From: Oscillospiraceae bacterium
GTDB taxonomy: Bacteria; Bacillota; Clostridia; Oscillospirales; CAG-272
DNA: 38,697 bases
Assembly (NCBI GenBank): GCA_015064205.1
Contig: SVSR01000016.1
Coordinates: 1 to 38,697 of the forward strand
Direction: 5' to 3'
The translations under genes and the position numbers were made by a program. Shown here piece by piece: positions 21,513 through 30,350 of the stretch. A model generated the notes under the pieces. It was not told where the DNA came from. It saw nothing but the letters and a program-made list of their open reading frames with translations, and did no database searches. The first letter of the stretch is position 1. Every line of letters begins with the position of its first letter.

Positions 21513-22286
21513 GTGTATTATAATAAAGTAGAGATATGCGGCGTTAATACGTCGAAGCTGAAAACGCTGACCAGCGAAGAGAAGCATGACCTTCTCATAA
21601 GATCCAAGGCAGGGGATACTACTGCCCGTACAAAGCTTATTGACGGAAATCTGAGACTTGTTTTAAGCATAATTCAGCGATTTACCAACAGGGGTGAAAA
21701 CCTTGACGATCTCTTTCAGGTTGGATGTATAGGTCTGATAAAGGCTATTGACAACTTTAATACAGAGCTTGACGTGAAGTTCAGCACATACGCTGTTCCT
21801 ATGATTATAGGTGAGCTCAGACGCTACCTGCGCGACAATAATACCATTCGTGTAAGCAGATCGGTCCGCGATCTTGCATACAGGGCGTTGCAGGCGAGGG
21901 AAGCGCTTTCGTTAACAATGTCAAAGGAGCCCGGAGTTGAAGATATTGCCAAGCATTTAGGCGAGCCATATGAGGATGTAAGCGCGGCTCTTGAAGCAAT
22001 AGTAGAGCCGATATCGCTGTTTGACCCGATATACTCAGACGGCGGAGATTCAATATACGTTATGGATCAGATAAGCGATACGGATAATACCGATGAAGCC
22101 TGGCTTGAAGATATTGCTCTGAAAGAAGCAATGAAGAAGCTCTCGCCGCGCGAGAAGAAAATAGTAAACATGCGTTTTTACAAGGGCAAGACACAGATGG
22201 AAATAGCCGAAGAGATAGGTATATCTCAGGCGCAGGTGAGCCGAGTTGAAAAGGGCGCACTCGACAGAATAAAAAAACAAATGTAA
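21513..22286 (+). CDS. sigG: sporulation sigma factor G
   Basis: 257 aa from the GTG at 21513 (AAGTGGAG at 21499-21506); an upstream TTG (21477) adds only unlikely residues. It begins MYYNKVEICGVNTSKLKTLT, the hallmark N-terminal motif of sigma G in Bacilli and Clostridia. Region 2 has DLFQVGCIGLIKAIDNF and FSTYAVPMIIGELRRYLRDN; region 3 and region 4 with KTQMEIAEEIGISQAQVSRV complete the factor. Sigma G directs late forespore gene expression. It is separated here from spoIIGA-sigE, which usually sits next to it, although either flank may contain only unrelated genes. This is a very firm call. Confidence 0.97.
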   Translation: MYYNKVEICGVNTSKLKTLTSEEKHDLLIRSKAGDTTARTKLIDGNLRLVLSIIQRFTNRGENLDDLFQVGCIGLIKAIDNFNTELDVKFSTYAVPMIIGELRRYLRDNNTIRVSRSVRDLAYRALQAREALSLTMSKEPGVEDIAKHLGEPYEDVSAALEAIVEPISLFDPIYSDGGDSIYVMDQISDTDNTDEAWLEDIALKEAMKKLSPREKKIVNMRFYKGKTQMEIAEEIGISQAQVSRVEKGALDRIKKQM

Positions 22287-22500
22287 CCCGGAGCCCGGGT
22301 ATGCAAACAGCGCGTGAAGCTTGAGCGGATTTAAAGTCTTGACCCGTACTCCAATGTTTTATAAAAATTGAAATTATTATGGACCCGCGGCGATAGCGCG
22401 CGTAGAGTTTGAGCGAGCTCTGAATTTCGCCCCGTGCTCCAAGACCATATAGAGCTTGTAGGGACCGGCGTCCCGACGGTCCGTTATAACGGGTTTGATA
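22286..22500. repeat. intergenic repeat-rich stretch downstream of sigG
   Basis: No gene. It holds a GC-rich hairpin ACCCGG-AGC-CCGGGT (22286-22300) at the sigG stop; two diverged copies of a 48-bp unit, 22309-22356 and 22395-22443, sharing AGCGCG, TTGAGCG, CCCGT and CTCCAA; and GGACCG (22462-22467) pairing with CGGTCC (22477-22482). The overall look, especially TAGGGACCGGCGTCCC, resembles palindromic intergenic repeats I recall from gut Clostridia. Their function is unknown. Confidence 0.6.
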
Positions 22501-22506
22501 ATATAC

Positions 22507-22537
22507 AAAAAAGAGCTGTTTACTAAACAGCTCTTTT
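22507..22537 (-). terminator. murA terminator, bidirectional
   Basis: AAAAGAGCTGTTTA (22509-22522), one base, TAAACAGCTCTTTT (22524-22537). On the minus strand the T-run TTTTTT follows, just after the murA stop. The same palindrome could also end sigG transcription on the plus strand. Confidence 0.85.
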
Positions 22538-22546
22538 AATGATACT

Positions 22547-23836
22547 TTAATTTGCTTTATCTATCTTTACTTCATCAGCAACGGTTATGTGCTTGATATC
22601 TGCACCGACTGCTGCAAGCTTGCCAACGATATCCTGATATCCGCGCTCGATATATTTGATGTCTTCAATCTCAGTTCTGCCGTTTGTCGCAAGAGCGGCG
22701 ATTATCATAGCTGCACCTGCTCTGAGGTCAACTGCACGAACGGGAGCACCTGAAAGCTCTGTGCCGCCCGTGAACGTAGCGCATCTGCCGTCAACGGTTA
22801 TATTTGCGCCCATTCGTCTTAATTCATCAACGTATCTGAATCTGTTATCGTAAATACCTTCGGTCATTGTGGAAACACCCGAAGCGAGACACAACAGAAC
22901 GCTGAACTGGGGATTCATGTCTGTTGGAAAACCCGGATAGGGAAGAGTCTTTATTCTGATTGGGGAAAGCGGGCCTGTTCGGGATATGATAACCGAATCG
23001 TCAAGTGTTGTTACGCTGACACCCATTTCTTCAAGCTTTGCTGTTATAGACTCAAGGTGCTTGGGAATTACATTTGTGATTTTGAGAGTACCGCCTGCAG
23101 CAGCTGCCGCACACATATACGTGCCCGCTTCGATCATATCCGGAATTATCGCGTACGTTGTTCCGTGAAGTTCGCTGACACCTTTTATCTTTATAACGTC
23201 AGTACCGGCACCCGTGATATTTGCACCGCAGGAGTTAAGAAAATTTGCAACGTCAACTATGTGAGGCTCACGTGCGGCATTTTCGATAACTGTCTGACCT
23301 TGTGCTTTTACGGCAGCGAGCATTACGTTTATAGTGCCTCCGACTGTTACGTTATCAAAATAGAGATGAGTACCGCAAAGTCCGTTTTCTGCAACAGACT
23401 CAATATTTCCGTTTTCAATCGTTGTATTTGCGCCAAGAGCTTCAAAACCCTTAATGTGCTGATCAATCGGACGTGTGCCGAAATCGCAACCTCCCGGAAA
23501 ACTTACACTGGCTTTGCCGAATCTTGCAAGCTCAGCACCTACAAGGTAGTAGGAACCGCGCATTTTTCTAACAAGCTCGCCGGGGGCTGTGCCTCCGACT
23601 GCATAAGAAGAATCAATTTCAACCGACGTTTCGCTCAGCATCTTTATCTTGCAACCCATAGATTCGAGAATCTCCAGAGACAGCTTTACATCGCTTATTG
23701 CCGGCAGGTTTTCAATAATACATTTTGATTCTGTGAGAAATGATGCAAAAATTATCGGAATAGCTGCATTTTTTGCACCGCTTATATCTATGCTTCCATA
23801 CAGGGGATGAGAAGATTCAATTACAATCTTTTCCAT
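22547..23836 (-). CDS. murA: MurA, UDP-GlcNAc enolpyruvyl transferase
   Basis: 429 aa, normal length. GAKNAA holds K22 and N23, and the loop motif PGGCDFGTRPIDQH carries C117, the residue that fosfomycin alkylates, so sensitivity is expected. MurA performs the first committed step of peptidoglycan synthesis (PEP to UDP-GlcNAc). Bacillota often have two copies, so this may be one of a pair. It lies 261 bp after yycI on the same strand; the gap has an inverted repeat at a possible -10 element, so murA may have its own promoter rather than be read with the wal operon. The start at 23836 has only weak Shine-Dalgarno support. Confidence 0.95.
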   Translation of the reverse strand: MEKIVIESSHPLYGSIDISGAKNAAIPIIFASFLTESKCIIENLPAISDVKLSLEILESMGCKIKMLSETSVEIDSSYAVGGTAPGELVRKMRGSYYLVGAELARFGKASVSFPGGCDFGTRPIDQHIKGFEALGANTTIENGNIESVAENGLCGTHLYFDNVTVGGTINVMLAAVKAQGQTVIENAAREPHIVDVANFLNSCGANITGAGTDVIKIKGVSELHGTTYAIIPDMIEAGTYMCAAAAAGGTLKITNVIPKHLESITAKLEEMGVSVTTLDDSVIISRTGPLSPIRIKTLPYPGFPTDMNPQFSVLLCLASGVSTMTEGIYDNRFRYVDELRRMGANITVDGRCATFTGGTELSGAPVRAVDLRAGAAMIIAALATNGRTEIEDIKYIERGYQDIVGKLAAVGADIKHITVADEVKIDKAN

Positions 23837-23934
23837 GTATAAGTCTCGTTTCTCGGCATTCTTTTATTTTGCATATATGTTGATGCACAGCAACCCTATG
23901 CCGTCGGGCGTGTGCGGATGATTTTTGAACAAAA

Positions 23935-24029
23935 GGTAAATCCGCGTTGTATCGCACAACTTTTACCCTTAAAGAATAGTAATATATCTATAATATATCT
24001 ATATTACATAATTCTCCGAGAGAATTATA
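23935..24029 (-). promoter_or_regulatory. murA upstream region: dyad, tandem repeat and possible -10
   Basis: In the murA-yycI gap: a 21-bp dyad ATAATTCTC-CGA-GAGAATTAT (24008-24028) overlaps a minus-strand TATAAT (24029-24024); the -35 is poor. An 11-bp unit AATATATCTAT is repeated head to tail (23981-23991, 23992-24002). Nested arms GGTAAA/TTTACC and GTTGT/ACAAC lie at 23935-23967 in the putative leader. A plausible operator or folded leader; no named motif recognised. Confidence 0.4.
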
Positions 24030-24097
24030 TCATACTTTCGTAATAATTGGAATACCTGGGCACACATTGTTTACAAGTTATACATATTTTTTTAACA

Positions 24098-25039
24098 CTA
24101 TTCGTACAGTTCACAGTTTACTGCATTGTAATAACGCGTTTCTCCTGTATCTGCCACTATCTTCCAAGCAGGAATAAAGAAAAGTCTGTCTTGCGCAGAG
24201 CTCCAGTAAATACAATAGCTGAATGCCATTTCGTTTATTGTATATGTGTTTGATGTTTCCTCATTTGTATTGTTGTCTTCAGCGTTGATTTGACTGTTTT
24301 TATACTCGATCTCTTCAAAAAGTACTGATAACTGGTCGTAAAGATCATATGAATACTTTTCACTGCTTGAGGGGAAAAACCATGTTCCGCGTGCTCTGGT
24401 AACTTTTGTGTTTTCAAGCTCTATACATATGTTGTGATCTCGTATGTATATGCCGTCTATAGTTTGAGATAAATAAACGGCTTTGCGTGAAGAATCTGTG
24501 TAAATACCTGTAATTTCATAAGAAAAAGGCGTGTGCTGCTCTGAAACGGTATTGGGATAAACAAAAGCATTAATGATCTTTTGTTCTTCTTTTGTTATAT
24601 TAGTATCTGGATCGCTTGATTCATTTGAAAAATCTTCAGTTTTAAGCGACTCATTTACAGAGCTGCTTTTTGCAATGAATTCAAAACCGAAACGTCTGTC
24701 AAGTGTGAACAGATCTCCGTTTCTCATGATCATCTTTATGCTGTTATCCGGCATGATATTTATGCTCTCGCGCTCAGAAGAGCTTATTGCTGTTGCAAGA
24801 TTTTCATAATATTTTGAATCAAATTCGGATTCAATTATATCTGCATCCGGATAGTTATAGGGTATTGTTTGCGGATCAATTATTATACCGCTTGATTCAA
24901 GCAGACTGACAACATTCTGTATTGCATCAGTATCAATGCGTGAAATGCTTTTTTCAGAAAATGTGTAATTATATAGTAAGTAAGTATTCAGTATAAGTAA
25001 AAGAAGTATGAAAAATATTTTTATGTTTCTGAAATTCAC
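24098..25039 (-). CDS. yycI: YycI-like WalK regulator
   Basis: 313 aa. One N-terminal membrane helix (residues 6-24: IKIFFILLLLILNTYLLYN) and a large extracytoplasmic domain of the YycH/YycI fold. It ends AWKIVADTGETRYYNAVNCE, the standard YycI C-terminus. In B. subtilis and Staphylococcus, YycI forms a membrane complex with YycH that modulates the WalK sensor kinase. It is the last gene of the wal operon, 79 bp after yycH. Its middle is long and acidic compared with the reference proteins. Confidence 0.8.
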   Translation of the reverse strand: MNFRNIKIFFILLLLILNTYLLYNYTFSEKSISRIDTDAIQNVVSLLESSGIIIDPQTIPYNYPDADIIESEFDSKYYENLATAISSSERESINIMPDNSIKMIMRNGDLFTLDRRFGFEFIAKSSSVNESLKTEDFSNESSDPDTNITKEEQKIINAFVYPNTVSEQHTPFSYEITGIYTDSSRKAVYLSQTIDGIYIRDHNICIELENTKVTRARGTWFFPSSSEKYSYDLYDQLSVLFEEIEYKNSQINAEDNNTNEETSNTYTINEMAFSYCIYWSSAQDRLFFIPAWKIVADTGETRYYNAVNCELYE

Positions 25040-25118
25040 GAATTACTCCGCCTTATATTTTTATTTTATGTTTATTTTCGCACTCTTGCGACAGGAAATT
25101 TTAAGTTTACAGATTCTC

Positions 25119-26540
25119 TTATTTAAAGGATGCCCATTTTATGTGGTAAAGTCCGGTTTTATCTTTTGAATAAACAGGCCTGAGAAGGGTGGTGCTTTCA
25201 AGAGAATTTTTGAGCCTGTTGTATACGGTGATTTTGGGTAGGGCAACGCTCTTCCCGGAGACCGGTACAAATCCCGAAATATTTATTTTAAGCTCGCATA
25301 TCCCTTCGCTGTTGAATACAAAGTAAAATGCAGGCTTGGTATCTACTCTTATACCGTTATAAAAATATGAATACTCAAAAACGGGTTTTATCAAGTCGCT
25401 ATTATCCTGTACCGATTTGTAAACTCCCGTAAGTCTGATATCCGCGCCCTTACCCATAAGCTCAGGATAAGATGTGCGGACTTTGCTTATAAATACGTTG
25501 GTTGCCTTGAGCATATCAAAAAGTGTGAATGATCCGCTTTGCCCGGGAACGTATCCGAGTATCTTCTTCATTGGGATAGAGCCGGTTTCTGACGTGTATT
25601 CAATAGTATTGTCGGACGATACACTCAGTCGTTCTCCCGGCTTGATAAACACGGTTGAACCGTCTTTTTCAACGTAAGCGTTAACTTTTTCCGGGTTTAT
25701 TTCAAAAAGCTTGAAGAATGCCTGTGCAGAATCTTCTGAGTTAAGCTTGAGCATATTTATATCTGCGCTAACATCAAGCGGAAAATATGAAAATGACGGA
25801 TTAGCAATATCAAGAGAAGGTGTTTTAAACGTATTTCCGTCTTTGCTTATAAAGTCAATGGTCTGCAGACTGTATGAATATGCATCAATATATATCTTGT
25901 CCGATGCCTGAAGCTTATATAAAGTCCGGTCTTTTTTCTCAAAGCTGTAAGCGTTATTCTGATCGTCAAAGCCGTAACATCTATAAACGGTCTCGGAACT
26001 TTCGTTTTTAGAAAGCAAGAGCACAAGTGTTAATATGCTTTCGCCGCTACCCTGGGCGCACATGCTTATATCTGCTGAGCTTTGAGCGGAAGTTAGAGCA
26101 TATATATATGGATATGGCAGAGCATTGCTGTATTCAAAAAGTATGAAGCTATCAGCAGATAATACTTCGTTTACAGCGGATGTGTAATCAATACCTTTGC
26201 TTATGCATACGCTTTGAGACGAGAAGACGTCGAGTACCGCATCGGAAAGAACCGAATAAAGCGTAGCCGTGAGCGCGCTGTCATAAACGGAAGCGCGAGG
26301 AGTTTCGCCCGGCTGTTTATACACGATAAGTTCAGGTGTACAAAATGAAATGTCAAAAACCGAAAACGCAGTTTCTTCAACGTCCTGTACTATCCACAAC
26401 TTATCAAATGTACGGTTATTATCTTCACCCTGCGAGATGCTCCTGACGGCAAACAGAACGGTCAGAGTCAGCATTGACAGTATAAGAACGGTTATTATTA
26501 AGTTGAGTATTACGTCACTGATTCTTTTTTTAAGATTCAT
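25119..26540 (-). CDS. yycH: YycH-like WalK regulator
   Basis: 473 aa with an N-terminal transmembrane helix (VILNLIITVLILSMLTLTVL) and a long extracytoplasmic domain; late segments such as SFFKLFEINPEKVNAYVEKD and a final YHIKWASFK fit the YycH family. It sits 19 bp after walK and 79 bp before yycI, the usual wal operon order. Sequence divergence is high in this family, so the assignment rests on both topology and position. Confidence 0.8.
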   Translation of the reverse strand: MNLKKRISDVILNLIITVLILSMLTLTVLFAVRSISQGEDNNRTFDKLWIVQDVEETAFSVFDISFCTPELIVYKQPGETPRASVYDSALTATLYSVLSDAVLDVFSSQSVCISKGIDYTSAVNEVLSADSFILFEYSNALPYPYIYALTSAQSSADISMCAQGSGESILTLVLLLSKNESSETVYRCYGFDDQNNAYSFEKKDRTLYKLQASDKIYIDAYSYSLQTIDFISKDGNTFKTPSLDIANPSFSYFPLDVSADINMLKLNSEDSAQAFFKLFEINPEKVNAYVEKDGSTVFIKPGERLSVSSDNTIEYTSETGSIPMKKILGYVPGQSGSFTLFDMLKATNVFISKVRTSYPELMGKGADIRLTGVYKSVQDNSDLIKPVFEYSYFYNGIRVDTKPAFYFVFNSEGICELKINISGFVPVSGKSVALPKITVYNRLKNSLESTTLLRPVYSKDKTGLYHIKWASFK

Positions 26541-26559
26541 GACAAATCCTTTCCGTATA

Positions 26560-28359
26560 TCAATCGTCGGATGATTTAAGCGGTGTTTTTATAGGTAGAG
26601 AGATCGTTACCTTAGTTCCTTTTTCAAGCTCGCTGTCGATTACTATGTCGCCTGCATGAGCATTGACTATTTCCTTTGCTATCGCTAGACCAAGGCCGGT
26701 TCCGCCGGTTTCTGAGGTTCTTGATTTTTCAACACGGTAGAAACGCTCGAAAATTCGTTTAACGTCTTCCTTCGGAATACCGATACCGTTGTCTGCAATA
26801 ACTATTTCAATCGTATTTTCATCGCGCTTTGATGCCTGTACCGATACCTGACCGCCGTCGGGAGTGTATTTAACAGAGTTTGAGAGTATGTTTATAAGCA
26901 CCTGTTCAATGCGCTCACGGTCGGCGCTGATCTCGGGCATCGGGGGAACAACTGAAAGCGTAAGCTTGTGTTTGTGCTTCTGTGCATCAACCCTTATAAC
27001 GTCAGTTACGTGCTTTAGTGAGTCTGCAATATTATAAGTTGAGATTTTCCAGCGTGTTTTTTTGTTATCAAGACGTGAGAGCGTAAGCAGGTCTGATACG
27101 ATATTTGTCATTCTGTCGCACTCTGTTAGTGCCATGTTTAGGAAAACGCGTCTGAAATCCTCAGGCATATTTTCGTCCTGAAGCATGGTTTCGCATGCGC
27201 CTCTGATACTTGTAAGCGGTGTGCGCATTTCATGTGATACGTTTGCAACGAATTCCCGTCTTGATCTTTCAAGCTCGTAACGTCCGGTGATATCGTGTAT
27301 AACCGCTATAAGGCCGTCGTGTGTTTTGTTGTTTTCATTATACTTGATATTTCCGAAGTTTATATCAAGAACTCTGCCGTTATACATTATGTCGCTTTCG
27401 ATAAGAGGGTCTATCTGAGGCTTTGATTTATCGGAAGCTGGCGAGTCGGTTTCCGTGTTTAAAAGACTTATAAAGCTGTTTACGTTAAAAGAAGGAGTAT
27501 ATGCATCTCCAAAGAGCTCAATTGCCGATTTGTTTATGTGAAGCACACGACCGTCTTCTGTAAAAGCAATAACGGCATCTCTGAGATACGTGAACACTGT
27601 TTCAAGCTTTGCTCTTTCATCCGAAGCAACGTCAAGAGTACTCTTTAGTGCGGCTTTCATCTCATTGAAGGTTGCGGAAAGCATACCTATTTCATCATCG
27701 GAGTATATTTCAATATCGTGTTCGAAATCTCCCTCTCTGAGCTGCTTTGCGCTTTCGGTTATATTACGTATCGGAGATGTTATAGCTTTGGATAAGAAGA
27801 ACGAGAGTATTATTGCAAATATCAGGCTTAAAACCATTGTCTGAAGAACTATGGAGAAAATTATCCATATAAATCTCTGCATCTCGTCCATAGAATCTTT
27901 GATATAGATGACTACGGAGCGTTCGTTTGCGGTTATCCGGGTTGCATAATCCGCAAATTCAGATCCTGCCTGCATCTTTGAGCCGTCTTTGCCGCTCAGG
28001 GCAGCTATAAGGTTGGGCGTTTTTTCAAGAGATTGCCCGAGCTCATCGTCAGTACCGTCGATGTATCTACCCGTATTATCGAGTATGTAAAAATTACGGT
28101 AATCGTCTATTCCGAGAACGCCGCTGTATGAATCAAGCAGATGTTTAAGGTCCGATTTGTAGCTTTCGTTTTCCATAGCTCGAGAAAGGTCGCTTTTTAA
28201 CTTTGAATTGTCGTCAAAGAGCTCTTCCATTCTGTTATAAAAGTCTAACATATAATAGCTGGTGACGTTATTTAAGAGGATAACGCCGCTGAACACTATT
28301 ACCGTTACAACAAACAGTACGAGGATAAGAATGATTTTAAAATATAAGCTTTTTTTCAT
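26560..28359 (-). CDS. walK: WalK (YycG) cell-wall sensor histidine kinase
   Basis: 599 aa. Transmembrane helix 1 near 8-30, extracellular sensor about 31-160, helix 2 near 163-191, HAMP domain about 192-240, PAS domain about 250-360, HisKA with FVANVSHEMRTP (phosphorylated H376), and HATPase with NSVKYTPDGG, DNGIGIP and GGTGLGLAIAKEI. The complete HAMP-PAS-kinase layout is that of WalK, which controls autolysin and cell-wall genes through WalR. It overlaps no other gene and is 10 bp after walR. It has no sign of truncation. Confidence 0.95.
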   Translation of the reverse strand: MKKSLYFKIILILVLFVVTVIVFSGVILLNNVTSYYMLDFYNRMEELFDDNSKLKSDLSRAMENESYKSDLKHLLDSYSGVLGIDDYRNFYILDNTGRYIDGTDDELGQSLEKTPNLIAALSGKDGSKMQAGSEFADYATRITANERSVVIYIKDSMDEMQRFIWIIFSIVLQTMVLSLIFAIILSFFLSKAITSPIRNITESAKQLREGDFEHDIEIYSDDEIGMLSATFNEMKAALKSTLDVASDERAKLETVFTYLRDAVIAFTEDGRVLHINKSAIELFGDAYTPSFNVNSFISLLNTETDSPASDKSKPQIDPLIESDIMYNGRVLDINFGNIKYNENNKTHDGLIAVIHDITGRYELERSRREFVANVSHEMRTPLTSIRGACETMLQDENMPEDFRRVFLNMALTECDRMTNIVSDLLTLSRLDNKKTRWKISTYNIADSLKHVTDVIRVDAQKHKHKLTLSVVPPMPEISADRERIEQVLINILSNSVKYTPDGGQVSVQASKRDENTIEIVIADNGIGIPKEDVKRIFERFYRVEKSRTSETGGTGLGLAIAKEIVNAHAGDIVIDSELEKGTKVTISLPIKTPLKSSDD

Positions 28360-28369
28360 GTCCGTCCTC

Positions 28370-29083
28370 TTACTTCAGATAATAGCCAACGCCGCGCTTG
28401 TTATGCACGTATTCAGGCTCTTGTGAATTTGATTCAAGCTTTGCGCGCAGACGGTGTACTGCGGTGGTTACCGTTTGCTTTTCGTCTTCTCCGCAGAAAT
28501 CGTATCCCCATATTTTGCTGCAGATTTCTTCAAACGTGAATACTTTTCCGGGGTTCTTTGCAAGAAGCAACAGGATCTCGTAATCTTTCTTTGTTATATC
28601 GTCTATTGCTTTCCCGTCGATCTCAACCGAATAGTGTGACGTATCTATCTTCAAGCCTCTTATCTCTATTATTTCCTGCTTTGCTTCAGAGCCTGTGCTT
28701 ACAACCTCGCCGCGGCTTCTGCGTATGTTTGCTTTGATGCGTGAGAGAAGCTCGTTAACGGAAAATGGCTTGGTAACGTAATCGTCAGCACCTGTGTCAA
28801 GTCCCATTATCTTGTCAACCTCTTCAACTCTTGCGGTAAGTATTATAATTGGGGTTGAAAGCTTCTGACGTACGTTTTTACATACTGTAAAGCCATCCAT
28901 CTTAGGAAGCATAAGATCAAGTAAAATAAGATCGTAGGTATCCGTAAGAGCTTTATTAAGACCTTCTTCGCCGTCGGAGGCTATATCGCACGAATATCCT
29001 GCCTGCATGATATTGTATGCAAGCGTATATGCGATATTTTTTTCGTCTTCTACTATAAGTATGCGCTTCTTTTTCTCTTCCAT
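28370..29083 (-). CDS. walR: WalR (YycF) response regulator
   Basis: 237 aa, OmpR family. The receiver has VEDE (10-14 region), phosphoacceptor D56 in LILLDLMLPKMDG and the TKPFS lysine. The C-terminal winged helix ends RLRAKLESNSQEPEYVHNKR GVGYYLK. WalR controls essential cell-wall hydrolase genes in Bacillota. It is unusual to find three unrelated genes (RluA type, DUF3810, NodB-like) upstream in the same apparent operon rather than walR first. Confidence 0.95.
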   Translation of the reverse strand: MEEKKKRILIVEDEKNIAYTLAYNIMQAGYSCDIASDGEEGLNKALTDTYDLILLDLMLPKMDGFTVCKNVRQKLSTPIIILTARVEEVDKIMGLDTGADDYVTKPFSVNELLSRIKANIRRSRGEVVSTGSEAKQEIIEIRGLKIDTSHYSVEIDGKAIDDITKKDYEILLLLAKNPGKVFTFEEICSKIWGYDFCGEDEKQTVTTAVHRLRAKLESNSQEPEYVHNKRGVGYYLK

Positions 29084-29128
29084 TGCTGTCTTTCCTTTCT
29101 TTATCGGGAAATTGAATTTATATCAGGT

Positions 29129-30328
29129 TTATCTTGGTGGATTATATGCCGGACCGGCAAGTCTGACATCGATTTTATCACCGTGCTCATATATGAATTT
29201 GAGCGTTCCTGAAAGAACTGTTGCGGTAGTGGCGTTTGATCCGAAAGTAAGAACCAAGGTGTTTTTTTCTCGTATTGACTTGGATAGCAGCTCAATAGCC
29301 TCTGTGTTTGACATCATAGCGTCAGCGCGGTCAACAGTTTCATTCCAAACTATATAGCCCGCCTCTGCAAGTTTTCCTGACTGAATGTCGGAAATAAGCA
29401 AGGTATTATATGCAGATGCATCAGGACGTACAGCACCGGTTTTGATTTTGAAGACTCTGTACAAAAGCTCGTTTGTACTGTTAAGCTCTGCTATGAAGCT
29501 TTCAGTGTCAGTATATGCCTGCGTACTTTCGTTATCAGGCCTGAGTCCGAGATTGTGCCCCTCCGACAATAATCTTGCAATAGTCAGCGGGTAATTTGTT
29601 ATATCAGATCTGTCTATGAAAAACGTTGCTTTATATCCGTAGTACGCAAGTGTGTTGAGCATACCGTCGGTATATTCGTTAACACCTGCTTCAACGGTGA
29701 GATACAAAATTCTGTTGCCGATAATGATCTCAGAGGGTTGTTGCGGCTTTACTGCGGGCTTTGTGTCTTCTTCCGTGTGGGCCCGGGTAGTTTCTTTCTC
29801 TAGATTTAATATGGCTGGGTTATGTTTTTCAAGCAGCTCTTCAAAGTCAAGTTCTGCGCTTTTGTCGGATATGCGGACTGCGGCCGCTCCGGTTATCTCG
29901 TTTTTGAAATATTCAAACTCAAATCCGAGATGGTCGCATACTATTTCTGCCGGTATGTATCTTTCACCGTAGTCTAGCTTATAGGTACGGATATACAGAT
30001 ACGTATTTGACTGATCTGTTGCTATATCCGTTGTGGCGTCAAAGGATATATATTTATCGCCGTTTGAAATAACAAAGGTGTTAAGGCTATTATTAACTCT
30101 TACATTTGCGCCTTCAAGCTGAGCGAAGATAACAAGGGGAACATAGTATTCATTTTCAATAATTTTAAGCGGAGCTCTGTTTTCTCTTGCCCACGTGCTG
30201 TCGTTATAATAAAGCAGAGGCTCGTCAAGGGGCAGAGCTTTTGCATTAAAAAGATTTATTGAAAACAATGAAATTATAATTGTAAAAGAAAGGATGAATG
30301 AGATCAAATGTTTCAATCTGTTGTTCAT
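29129..30328 (-). CDS. exported copper amine oxidase-like / NodB-fold protein with lost catalytic residues
   Basis: 399 aa. A signal-like N-terminus (residues 8-31) precedes a copper amine oxidase N-domain-like region (about 45-155, with YVPLVIFAQLEGANVRVNNS and YIPAEIVCDHLGFEFEY). A NodB polysaccharide deacetylase-like domain follows (about 205-395). Motif 1 reads LTVEAG at 210-215, where active enzymes have TFDDG. Motif 2 reads GHNLGLRPDNE at 257-267, where HTxxH should supply metal ligands. Both metal sites are therefore lost, while the overall fold (YYGYKATFFID, LARLLSEGHNLG) remains. It is probably a binding or scaffolding protein for cell-wall glycan, placed before walR. I would not assign deacetylase activity. 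Confidence 0.7.
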   Translation of the reverse strand: MNNRLKHLISFILSFTIIISLFSINLFNAKALPLDEPLLYYNDSTWARENRAPLKIIENEYYVPLVIFAQLEGANVRVNNSLNTFVISNGDKYISFDATTDIATDQSNTYLYIRTYKLDYGERYIPAEIVCDHLGFEFEYFKNEITGAAAVRISDKSAELDFEELLEKHNPAILNLEKETTRAHTEEDTKPAVKPQQPSEIIIGNRILYLTVEAGVNEYTDGMLNTLAYYGYKATFFIDRSDITNYPLTIARLLSEGHNLGLRPDNESTQAYTDTESFIAELNSTNELLYRVFKIKTGAVRPDASAYNTLLISDIQSGKLAEAGYIVWNETVDRADAMMSNTEAIELLSKSIREKNTLVLTFGSNATTATVLSGTLKFIYEHGDKIDVRLAGPAYNPPR

Positions 30329-30350
30329 CAGTATACCGCCTTTTTAAATA

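Noticed and set aside
23057-23728. Long plus-strand frame (223 aa) opposite murA
   Set aside because: Cys- and Arg-rich translation with no domain, fully inside murA on the other strand; a shadow frame.
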